The notes under the pieces are model-generated. The model saw only the letters and a program-made list of their open reading frames with translations, did no database searches and was not told the DNA's origin. This document shows, piece by piece, positions 1 to 6,362 of a DNA stretch of 11,460 bases (the stretch's first letter is position 1; every line of letters starts with the position of its first letter). Source of the stretch: an uncultured Collinsella sp. (GTDB lineage: Bacteria; Actinomycetota; Coriobacteriia; Coriobacteriales; Coriobacteriaceae); assembly GCA_958370325.1 (NCBI GenBank), contig CATXJW010000054.1:1-11460 (forward strand). Direction: 5' to 3'. A program made the translations under genes and the position numbers.

Positions 1-909
1 CCAATCCAGACGGGCATGCTTGCCAAACTGAAAGCGCTCGGGCTCGTTTTCGTAGACCTTACCATCGCCATAGAGCATATAGCGTGCCATGAGGGGTCCG
101 TTGCCCTGCGTGAGATTCCGCTCAGGCCAAGGAGCCTGAAACAGCGGCAGCGTATCGGGCTGAGCTGTTTTGGCGTCGAAATAGTTGCCATACATATAGG
201 GCGTACGCCAAAAGATGAGCTCGGGAAAGAGCTCGCGCCCATGGTCGAGCCACGAGTTATCCTGCCCCACACCATCGGCAACGCCCATCACGCGCACTTT
301 CTGATAGACCCGCTGCTGCACAGTGGGCCACTCGGGCGTGGCGCGATAGCGCTCGGCAATACTCATGAGGGCGCGAACGATCGTATTCATACCACCCCAG
401 CTGAGCAGCCACAGCGTGCGGGGGTCGTCGTCCATGATGGCATCGGCGATGACGCGCGACCCCTCAGTTTCCTCAGTCACATCACCCTCAAAGGCAACAT
501 TTCCCACAAACGTACGCTCGATCATCTGGGCAGGCGTGGGAAACGGCGGTTCACCGGCGGCGTCCGCATTTGCCTGCAACTGCGGCCAAGCCTGGGTATA
601 TTCATTACTCCAGAGACTCTCAATCCAATGCTCGGGAAACGGCCGATACTCACGAAGCTCGCCGGCTAGCGGATCGGGCTCATGAGGCACAACAGCCCAC
701 TCATAAGAGCGCCGCCCTTTGGTCCGCCAATGCGAATTCACCTCGCCGAGCGTATGAACCCCATCCCCAAGAAAGTGATACTGCGAAGCCGTATACACCA
801 CAGCCTGAACATCAAGCAAGTTGAGATACAGAGCCAAATGAACAAGCGAGTTCATATCGTCGACTTCCATATCGGTAGTAACAATCACCCGAGTCAACTT
901 TTGGGACAT
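1..909 (-). CDS. DUF1593 nucleoside-hydrolase-like protein, C-terminus beyond the window
   Basis: The frame is open for 303 codons from ATG at 909 and runs off the left edge, so the protein is partial. Near the N-terminus it reads RVIVTTDMEVDDMNS (residues 7-21). This resembles the Asp-rich metal and ribose site of nucleoside hydrolases in the form usual for the DUF1593 family (D13, D17, D18, N20). Residues 167-181 (LWLLSWGGMNTIVRA) and 268-282 (TQGNGPLMARYMLYG) also fit that family. Family members are linked to carbohydrate or nucleoside breakdown, but the reaction here is unknown. No signal peptide is visible, whereas many relatives are secreted, so this one is probably cytoplasmic. The start at 909 is chosen because GGAG lies 8 nt upstream. 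An in-frame ATG at 933 has no ribosome site. Codon use looks less GC-biased than in the PTS gene (many GTT, CTT, GGG). It lies downstream of the esterase on the same strand, separated by an inverted-repeat element. Family assignment is fairly sure, substrate unknown. Confidence 0.85.
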   Translation of the reverse strand, partial: MSQKLTRVIVTTDMEVDDMNSLVHLALYLNLLDVQAVVYTASQYHFLGDGVHTLGEVNSHWRTKGRRSYEWAVVPHEPDPLAGELREYRPFPEHWIESLWSNEYTQAWPQLQANADAAGEPPFPTPAQMIERTFVGNVAFEGDVTEETEGSRVIADAIMDDDPRTLWLLSWGGMNTIVRALMSIAERYRATPEWPTVQQRVYQKVRVMGVADGVGQDNSWLDHGRELFPELIFWRTPYMYGNYFDAKTAQPDTLPLFQAPWPERNLTQGNGPLMARYMLYGDGKVYENEPERFQFGKHARLDW

Positions 910-1038
910 AGGAACAGCTCCAACCAAAATCATTTTAGCCAGTTACGCGCAAGGCAAGACGGGACTCACGCCCCCATCGCCACCGATCCGGCGTGCTGCC
1001 GGAAGCGGCCGGCCAGCGTTTCGAACAACGTTAACTTA

Positions 1039-1164
1039 GGGGGCTCTGACCTTTAGTTTTGTAAACATTCCGCAGCGCGAGCCCACTTATCCGATGCTCC
1101 GAAGGAGCAGGATAAGCGGGGCTCATGCGCGAGGACGTTTACAAAACTAAAGGTCAGAGCCCCC
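1039..1164. repeat. 126-nt nested inverted-repeat (MITE-like or giant-hairpin) element
   Basis: Two perfect 28-nt inverted arms (1039-1066 and 1137-1164) bound this element; they begin GGGGGCTCTGACC and end GTAAAC. The interior also pairs: GCGC (1075-1078 with 1127-1130), GAGCCC/GGGCTC (1079-1084 with 1119-1124), CTTATCC/GGATAAG (1086-1092 with 1110-1116) and TGCTCC-GAA-GGAGCA (1095-1109). The whole element can therefore fold as one long, slightly bulged hairpin. It starts 10 bp beyond the esterase stop codon. No run of T follows either arm, so it is not a classical intrinsic terminator, though it could still stall transcription or protect an mRNA end. No target-site duplication or ORF is evident. 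The architecture suggests a non-autonomous mobile element or a dispersed repeat, which is inference. Confidence 0.7.
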
Positions 1165-1174
1165 GATGGGATGG

Positions 1175-2512
1175 TTACCTCGAAACCCTGGCCGACCACT
1201 CCCAGCAGCCCACCGGCTCGCCGTCGATGAGTACGTTGCCCCCGTCGAAGTCTTGATAACACAGGTCGTTGAATTGGTGGATCCACACGCCGTGGTTGAA
1301 CGTCTTTTTGGCCGAGCCGTCGGCCTCGCGATACACGCCGGTCAGGTCCTCGACATGGCTAAAGTACGTAAGGTGCACGTTGGCGCCGGCATCGCGCAGG
1401 CGCGCCGTGAGCGGCAGCACGGTCTGTTGCGGTGACACAAGCTCGTCGCCCTTGGAATGCGTAAACCACAGCGGCGTCTTGGCGAGCGCGGCCACGTCCT
1501 CGTCCGTGGCGTTGTACCACGGGGCGCAGCAGGGAAGGCCCGCGGCGAAGAAATCGGGGTAGTCGGCGCACAGGCGCAGGGTCATAAAGCCGCCGTTGGA
1601 AAGACCGGCGACCACGATGCGGTCGGTGTCGATGCGGTCGGCATGCTTGGCGACAAACTCGTCGATAAGCGCCTTGAGCACGGAGGAGTAGATGCTCTGG
1701 TTGGAGCGACCGAGTTGCTCGACGCCGTTGTCCATCCAAAACGTGGGCGACTGCGGCACGAGCACCCAGGCAAAGCCGCCAAAGTAGCGTTGGATCTGCG
1801 CCTGGCTAATGGCCGTCACGCGGTTGCCGATATAGGCGCGCGTGGCGCCTTCGCCCTGCGTGGCGCCCTTGCCCTCGCCGGCGCCGTGCAGATACACCAC
1901 GAGCGGTGCCTTTTGGGGCACGACCGTCGCCTCGGGCACAAAGGGGTTGAAGCATGCCGAGTCTTCGGCCTTAAAGCTGGGCTCAAAGAAGCCGTATTCG
2001 AGCGCGATGCCGTCGACGGCGGTCTTTTGCGTGGCGTTGCTCCAGCCTTTGAGCGCGGGGCAGATATCGCCACGGCAGGTGTCGAAGACCAGGCCGCAGG
2101 TGGGATCGTCGCCGTCGTTGCCGGGAAGAGCTGTGAGCTGCGTGATGCGCAGCTGGTCATCGAGCATGCGCGAGCCCATGACGCCGCCTTCGATCTTTTT
2201 GGTCAGGCGCTGCTCGGCGACCTCGAGCGCCACATGGGTGCCCACGGCGAGCTTACGTCCGTTCTCGTCGCACGGATATGCGGCGAGAATGTCGATGTAA
2301 CCCACGGAGGGCGCGGCATGGTCGGCGCCGCGCTCCTTGCGCATCAGAACCTCGCCCGAGCGTTCGTGACGCTCTACATATATATGGAAGGTGTTCGCGT
2401 CGATGTCGTTGGCGCGCACGGTACAGGGCAGGTCGAGTACGACCTTGCTGATCCAGGGGCCAAAGTCGCCCAAGGTGGTGACGGTTGCGTAGGTACACAA
2501 TTTGAGTTCCAT
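1175..2512 (-). CDS. Alpha/beta-hydrolase esterase (PHB-depolymerase/prolyl-oligopeptidase-like fold)
   Basis: The protein has 445 residues. Residues 1-200 form a domain I do not recognise, perhaps the beta-sandwich found ahead of some intracellular esterases. The C-terminal half is an alpha/beta hydrolase. YLHGAGEGKG (residues 207-216) supplies an oxyanion-hole HG motif, and GLSNGG (303-308) is the nucleophile elbow with Ser305. Asp356 in SKGDE is the likely acid. His407 in FNHGVW, or less likely His386, would complete the triad. No signal peptide or membrane segment is visible, so it should act in the cytoplasm. Ester cleavage on an imported glycoside or oligosaccharide would suit the divergently placed PTS gene, but this is inference. 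A peptidase-like role is not excluded. An earlier in-frame ATG exists at 2632. The start at 2512 is preferred because GGGAGG lies 6 nt upstream and because the extension overlaps a palindromic operator-like site. Confidence 0.8.
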   Translation of the reverse strand: MELKLCTYATVTTLGDFGPWISKVVLDLPCTVRANDIDANTFHIYVERHERSGEVLMRKERGADHAAPSVGYIDILAAYPCDENGRKLAVGTHVALEVAEQRLTKKIEGGVMGSRMLDDQLRITQLTALPGNDGDDPTCGLVFDTCRGDICPALKGWSNATQKTAVDGIALEYGFFEPSFKAEDSACFNPFVPEATVVPQKAPLVVYLHGAGEGKGATQGEGATRAYIGNRVTAISQAQIQRYFGGFAWVLVPQSPTFWMDNGVEQLGRSNQSIYSSVLKALIDEFVAKHADRIDTDRIVVAGLSNGGFMTLRLCADYPDFFAAGLPCCAPWYNATDEDVAALAKTPLWFTHSKGDELVSPQQTVLPLTARLRDAGANVHLTYFSHVEDLTGVYREADGSAKKTFNHGVWIHQFNDLCYQDFDGGNVLIDGEPVGCWEWSARVSR

Positions 2513-2561
2513 GAGCTGCCTCCCTTGCGCCGCTAGTGGGAAACAAAAGCGGCAATACAAT

Positions 2562-2575
2562 CTAAACATGTTTAG
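2562..2575. promoter_or_regulatory. Palindrome CTAAACATGTTTAG, probable operator
   Basis: A perfect 14-bp palindrome lies 50 bp upstream of the esterase start, where its promoter or leader should be. It is built from two CTAAACA half-sites with no spacer. The same half-site recurs at 2645-2658 and 2855-2896, which suggests one DNA-binding regulator for the divergent region. The regulator is not encoded in this window. Confidence 0.45.
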
Positions 2576-2644
2576 TTTAATCCAGAATTGCAGAACAAGC
2601 TGATAAACTCGGTAAACGGCAAAATTGAACACGCCATGAACTAC

Positions 2645-2658
2645 TAAACATATGTTTA
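2645..2658. promoter_or_regulatory. Palindrome TAAACATATGTTTA, probable operator
   Basis: A perfect 14-bp palindrome, equal to TAAACA half-sites separated by TA. Its centre is 83 bp from the centre of the palindrome at 2562-2575, about eight helical turns, which would allow looping or cooperative binding. The spacer differs between the sites (0 versus 2 bp), so a single regulator binding both is inference. Confidence 0.4.
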
Positions 2659-2854
2659 CCAGCTTCTAGCAGGGATTCTGTTGATGAGTTAACAGATCAG
2701 TGAGGTGTTCATCAAAATAAAATCCCACGTAAAGGGCTATATATCAATAGAGGGTCAAAGAGACCATCTCCCGCCATTCAAATACGTTCACCCCCGATTT
2801 CCTACCGTTCACCGGACTGTAGACGGCAAAATTGTCATAAATTCGGCGCTCCGT

Positions 2855-2896
2855 GTAAACTAAAGCCCGTAAACGTTCAGTAAACACCTTGTTTAC
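2855..2896. promoter_or_regulatory. Phased GTAAAC repeat cluster upstream of the PTS gene
   Basis: GTAAAC occurs at 2855, 2869 and 2880, and its complement GTTTAC at 2891. The last three are spaced 11 bp apart, one helical turn. The final pair forms a perfect inverted repeat, GTAAACA-CCT-TGTTTAC (2880-2896). A further GTAAAC lies at 2612. The stretch around 2868-2880 (CGTAAACGTTCAG) partly resembles a catabolite-repression (cre) site. No clear -35/-10 pair could be assigned for the PTS gene; TTATAG at 2932-2937 is the best -10 candidate but lacks a good -35, as might be expected of a regulator-dependent promoter. Confidence 0.45.
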
Positions 2897-2953
2897 AAAA
2901 GCGTATCCAAGGGTTCGGCAGCCGTAAGGGGTTATAGCCGCCGGACCAAAGGC

Positions 2954-2979
2954 GTGCCTACGTCCAACTGGGTAGGCAC
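2954..2979 (+). promoter_or_regulatory. 5'UTR stem-loop just ahead of the PTS ribosome site
   Basis: GTGCCTAC (2954-2961) pairs perfectly with GTAGGCAC (2972-2979) across a 10-nt loop. The hairpin ends 12 nt before the GGAGGGG ribosome site (2992-2998) of the PTS gene. It is not followed by a T-run, so it is not a terminator by itself. It does not match the antiterminator target of BglG/LicT proteins that I know. It may only stabilise the mRNA or modulate ribosome access. Confidence 0.35.
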
Positions 2980-3002
2980 ACGAAGATATGGGGAGGGGTC
3001 CC

Positions 3003-4430
3003 ATGGCAGTAGATAATAAGCAGATTGCCACCGATGTCCTCGAGCTCGTGGGCGGTGCGGAGAATGTTACCGTCGCCACCAACTGCATGACGCGCCTGCG
3101 TCTGACGCTCAAGGATAACAGCAAGGCCGACGTGGAGAAGATCAAGAAGGTCAAGGGTGTTCTGGGTTGCCAGTTCGCCGGCAGCCAGCTCCAGGTCATC
3201 ATCGGTCAGAACGTGCCCAAGGTGCTCGCCGAGTTCGTCGCCATGTCCGGCGTCAAGCAGGGTGCCGCGGTCGACGAGAACCTCGACGCTCCCAAGGAGA
3301 AGTTCGAGCTCAAGAACCTGCCCAACATCATCCTTGACTACCTGTCGGGCTCCATGACCCAGCTGATCCCGCTGCTCATGGCCGGCGGTCTGTTCCGCAC
3401 CATCGCCGCGGTCCTCGGTCCCACCATGCTCGGCGTTCTCTCCGATACCGACCCGACCTACACGTTCCTCTACACCACCCTGTACGAGGCAACGTTCACC
3501 TTTATCCCCATCTACCTGGGCTATGCCGCTGCTAAGAAGCTCGGCGCCTCCCCGGTCCTGGGCATGCTCCTCGGCGGCGCTCTCATGGCCCCGTCCGTCG
3601 TGAGTGTCGCGACTCAGGAGGGTGGCGGAATCATCTCCGTCTACGGCATCCAGATCGCCGCTGCCAACTACCAGCAGTCCGTCCTGCCGATCATCCTCTC
3701 GGTGCCCGTCCTGTACTTTGTTGAGAAGTTCTTTAAGAAGGTCATGCCCGACGTGCTGTCCACGGTCTTCACGCCGTTCTGCACCATGATCGTCACCATT
3801 CCCATCGCCTTCATCGTCCTTGCACCGATCGGCAACGAGATCGGCAACCTCATCGCCAACGCCCTCTTTGGTCTTGCTGACCTTGGCGGTATCGGTATCC
3901 TGATCGTCATGGCCATCCTCGGTGCCTTCTGGCAGCTCTTTGTGGTCTGCGGCATGCACATGCCCGTCATCCTGCTCGCTCAGGTTCAGATCATCGCCGC
4001 CGGCTACGATCCCTTCGTCTTCGTTTCCACCAACTGCGCTATGGCCGCTGTCTGGGGCTGCGCCTTCGGTGCCTTCCTCAAGATGAAGAACCCCGACGAG
4101 AAGGGTCTTGCCCTGGGTTACGTCATCTCCGCCATCGCCGGCGGCGTCACCGAGCCTGCACTCTTCGGTATCCTCATGCGCTTCCGCCGCACCATGCTCG
4201 GCATGTTCATCGGCGGTGCCATCGGCGCCGTGTTCTCCGGCCTCATGGGCGTTACCTACTACCTGGCCGGTGGTGCCTCCAACTTCCTGGTCTTCACCAA
4301 CTACCTGCAGGGTGGACAGATGAACACCGTCTGGGCTATCGTCGGTATGGCAATCTCCTTTGTCATCGCCGCTGCCGTCGTCTTTGCCACTGGCTTCTCC
4401 AAGGAGGAGCTCGCCGAGATGGAGGCCTAA
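3003..4430 (+). CDS. PTS sugar permease EIIBC, glucose/beta-glucoside family, no EIIA domain
   Basis: This 475-residue membrane protein couples sugar import to phosphorylation by phosphoenolpyruvate. Residues 1-80 are the EIIB domain: NCMTRLRLTLKD carries the phosphorylated cysteine Cys28 in the form typical of the glucose/beta-glucoside (PF00367) type. A linker (about 80-105) leads to a multi-span EIIC domain (PF02378 type) with CGMHMP (His319) and GVTEPALFG (Glu384), the conserved substrate-site motifs of this superfamily. It ends after EIIC, so EIIA must come from another protein outside the window. ATG at 3003 is preferred over the in-frame ATG at 2988 because GGAGGGG (2992-2998) lies between them and suits only the later one. 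Codon use is strongly biased to GTC, CTC and ATC, which suggests high expression. The substrate is unknown. The neighbours (glycosidase, sugar kinase) favour a glycoside or disaccharide. Confidence 0.93.
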   Translation: MAVDNKQIATDVLELVGGAENVTVATNCMTRLRLTLKDNSKADVEKIKKVKGVLGCQFAGSQLQVIIGQNVPKVLAEFVAMSGVKQGAAVDENLDAPKEKFELKNLPNIILDYLSGSMTQLIPLLMAGGLFRTIAAVLGPTMLGVLSDTDPTYTFLYTTLYEATFTFIPIYLGYAAAKKLGASPVLGMLLGGALMAPSVVSVATQEGGGIISVYGIQIAAANYQQSVLPIILSVPVLYFVEKFFKKVMPDVLSTVFTPFCTMIVTIPIAFIVLAPIGNEIGNLIANALFGLADLGGIGILIVMAILGAFWQLFVVCGMHMPVILLAQVQIIAAGYDPFVFVSTNCAMAAVWGCAFGAFLKMKNPDEKGLALGYVISAIAGGVTEPALFGILMRFRRTMLGMFIGGAIGAVFSGLMGVTYYLAGGASNFLVFTNYLQGGQMNTVWAIVGMAISFVIAAAVVFATGFSKEELAEMEA

Positions 4431-4471
4431 GGCCAAACCATTCGGTCACATACGACCTCACCTACACGACA

Positions 4472-4508
4472 GGGCCCCGTCAGGCGCAAGCCCGGCGGGG
4501 CCCTTCTT
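4472..4508 (+). terminator. Intrinsic terminator after the PTS gene
   Basis: GGGCCCCG (4472-4479) pairs with CGGGGCCC (4496-4503) and is followed by TTCTT. It lies 42 bp past the PTS stop and ahead of the glycosidase leader. It may end the PTS transcript or act as a partial terminator that lowers expression of the downstream gene. The T-tract is short, so efficiency is uncertain. Confidence 0.7.
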
Positions 4509-4570
4509 ACAAGGTAGACTGATTGGGGGCGCGTGGCGCCTACTCGCCGGGGCTTGCTAAGCGCCAGGGG

Positions 4571-4595
4571 CTTTCGCGCGGGGTTACCGCGAAAG
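4571..4595 (+). promoter_or_regulatory. Leader hairpin upstream of the DUF4038 glycosidase
   Basis: CTTTCGCG (4571-4578) pairs perfectly with CGCGAAAG (4588-4595) around a 9-nt loop, 45 bp ahead of the glycosidase start. The surrounding leader (4509-4640) is GC-rich with other possible pairings such as GGCGC/GCGCC. No T-run follows. It may be an mRNA stabiliser or processing site between the PTS and glycosidase genes. No recognised riboswitch class was seen. Confidence 0.35.
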
Positions 4596-4640
4596 AATCT
4601 GCCGGTTCGCAAATCCTTTATCAAACGAAAGGACATGCAG

Positions 4641-5954
4641 ATGAGTTTGGGAAAGCTGACCGTCAACGGTCGCCAGGACGGCTTTTTGTGCGAGGGCAAA
4701 CCGTTCTTTTGGTTTGCCGATACGTGCTGGAGCGCGTTTACGAGCATTGCCGAGGCCGATTGGGACTACTATCTGACCCGTCGCGCCGAGCAGGGCATGA
4801 ACGTGCTGCAGATCAACACGCTGCCGCAGTGGGATCGCTGCTGCCCCGACCTGGGCATTTGGCCCTATGCCAGCGAGGATGGCGTGCACTTTGATTGGTC
4901 CCGTCCCAACCAGGAGTACTGGGACCGTGCCGCTGCCATGTGCCGCGCTGCCGTCGAGCACGGCATTCGTCCGGCGCTCGTGCTTATGTGGTGCAACTAC
5001 GTGCCCGGCACCTGGGGCGCCAAGATTGCCGAGCGTTGCGGCGCCGAGATTATGCCGCGTGAGGAGGTTCGCGCCCACGTTGCCCGCGTCATCGAGAACT
5101 TGGGCGAGTTTGACCCCGTCTACGTGGTGACGGGTGATACCGATTTTGCCGGCGACGAGGCGATTGCCTATTACGAGGACGCGCTCGACGAGGTCGTCAA
5201 GCGTGCGCCCGAGGCGCTGCGCACCATGCATATCAACCGCGGCAATCGCACCATTCCGGCGCAGTATCTGGACCGTCTGGACTTTTACATGTTCCAGCCC
5301 GGCCACAACTACGAGGGCCAGCCCGAGGCTTGGCACTTGCCGCAGGACTTTATCGCCAACTATCCCAAAAAGCCGATGGTCAACTCCGAGCCCTGTTACG
5401 AGCAGATGGGTGCGTCGCGCAACGTGTACTGGCGCTTTACCGCGCAGGATTGCCGCGCGAGCGTTTGGTCGTCGATTCTTGCCGGTGCCAGTGCCGGCGT
5501 GACCTACGGCGCACACGGCGTTTGGAACTGGCAGACGTCGCGCAGCCAGGGTTCGGTCCTGGGCGAGGGCTTTGATATGCCCTTCCGCTGGCAGGAGTGC
5601 CTGCAGTTTGCAGGCGTGTGGGACTTTGGCGCGATCGAGCATGTGCTTGCCGGCCTGGGTGCCACGGCTGCCGACGACGCGCTTGCCGTGGTTCCGGCGC
5701 AGGAGCTGCTCGACGACGCGCGCGAGGCCATTCGTGTGGCGCGCGTTGGCGATCGCGTCGTCACGTACCTGCCGCGCACCACGGCGCTCAAGTTTAAGCT
5801 CGACGGCGCGCGCGGCTGGACGGCGACGGCCCTCGACATGGAGGACAAGCGCATTGCCAGACTGCCCGTCCGCGACAACGGTGACGGCACCGTGCGCGTG
5901 GCTCAGCATCCCTTTGAGCACGACGCTCTGGTGATCCTGGCCCCCGGGCGCTAA
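4641..5954 (+). CDS. DUF4038 apiosidase-like glycoside hydrolase (GH140-type), cytoplasmic
   Basis: The 437-residue protein opens with a short beta segment, then GKPFFWFADTCW (residues 19-30) and RRAEQGMNVLQIN (47-59). These are hallmarks of DUF4038 TIM-barrel proteins, the family containing GH140 apiosidases. Candidate catalytic acids are Asp166/Asp168 in VVTGDTDF and Glu250 in VNSEPCYE, sitting where this fold places them. The barrel ends near residue 340. Residues 345-437 form a beta-rich tail like the domain (PF12904) that usually follows DUF4038. There is no signal peptide, so it should act on a substrate already imported, plausibly by the adjacent PTS permease. ATG at 4641 is chosen because AAAGGA lies 7 nt upstream; an ATG at 4635 is too close to that site. 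Apiose specificity is not shown. Arabinose-, rhamnose- or glucose-containing substrates are possible. Confidence 0.85.
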   Translation: MSLGKLTVNGRQDGFLCEGKPFFWFADTCWSAFTSIAEADWDYYLTRRAEQGMNVLQINTLPQWDRCCPDLGIWPYASEDGVHFDWSRPNQEYWDRAAAMCRAAVEHGIRPALVLMWCNYVPGTWGAKIAERCGAEIMPREEVRAHVARVIENLGEFDPVYVVTGDTDFAGDEAIAYYEDALDEVVKRAPEALRTMHINRGNRTIPAQYLDRLDFYMFQPGHNYEGQPEAWHLPQDFIANYPKKPMVNSEPCYEQMGASRNVYWRFTAQDCRASVWSSILAGASAGVTYGAHGVWNWQTSRSQGSVLGEGFDMPFRWQECLQFAGVWDFGAIEHVLAGLGATAADDALAVVPAQELLDDAREAIRVARVGDRVVTYLPRTTALKFKLDGARGWTATALDMEDKRIARLPVRDNGDGTVRVAQHPFEHDALVILAPGR

Positions 5955-6251
5955 CGGCTCTTCTTCAACATTTACAGCCCAGTCCCTTTCATTAGGCTGC
6001 GACGGAATGGTTCCTGCATGACGGCTTTAAGCTGCCAAGGGGGAGCCATTCTGCCGCACTCATTGGGGACGTACTTAAATGAGTGGTCTCGTGAGTTTGA
6101 GGGCGCGGCGGGTGCTCGTTACAAGGTGGGTGCCGTGGACACATGGGACATGACGGAGGAGGAGCTTCCCGGAACCTTTGAGGGCAAGTTCCGCATCGAC
6201 CTCCCTAGTAAACAATATATGCTGCTTCGTCTGACCAAAGTGGAGGCGTAA
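5955..6251 (+). pseudogene. Relic of a DUF5605-type glycosidase C-terminus
   Basis: From about 6051 the frame reads LPHSLGTYLNEWSREFEG, then YKVGAVDTWDMTEEELPG and KFRIDLPSKQYMLLRL, ending at TAA 6249-6251. The pattern VDTWDMT ... GKFRIDLPxxQYM(L)xRL matches the C-terminal domain (DUF5605) of DUF5060/DUF4038/DUF5605 glycosidases as I know it. Only this tail remains, with no barrel. The first in-frame ATG (6018) has no good ribosome site. The frame is open back to the TAA of the preceding glycosidase (5952-5954) and is in phase with it, but residues encoded by 5955-6050 look unrelated to either family. The best reading is the remnant of a deleted or recombined sister gene. Production of a 77-residue peptide from 6018 is possible but unlikely. 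Confidence 0.6.
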
Positions 6252-6362
6252 AACAGAGAGACAATCGGCTCCGGGCGCGATTTGCGCATGACCTTCATAA
6301 GGGCAGCCCCTGTGGTGGTCGCGGCGATGCACGTCCGGGGCTATGGCGCGTGAGGAGCGAAT

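Noticed and set aside
16..669. 217-residue plus-strand frame at the left edge
   Set aside because: It lies opposite the DUF1593 frame, which has family motifs and a ribosome site; the plus-strand product has neither.
2958..4436. 492-residue minus-strand frame opposite the PTS gene
   Set aside because: It is the mirror of a strongly codon-biased gene. Its product is a low-complexity run of Asp, Gly, Glu and His with no fold, while the plus strand gives a clear EIIBC.
4509..4640. Possible tRNA or riboswitch in the glycosidase leader (GGTTCGCAAATCC looks like a T-arm)
   Set aside because: No acceptor stem, D-arm or anticodon arm can be formed around it, and no riboswitch consensus was recognised.
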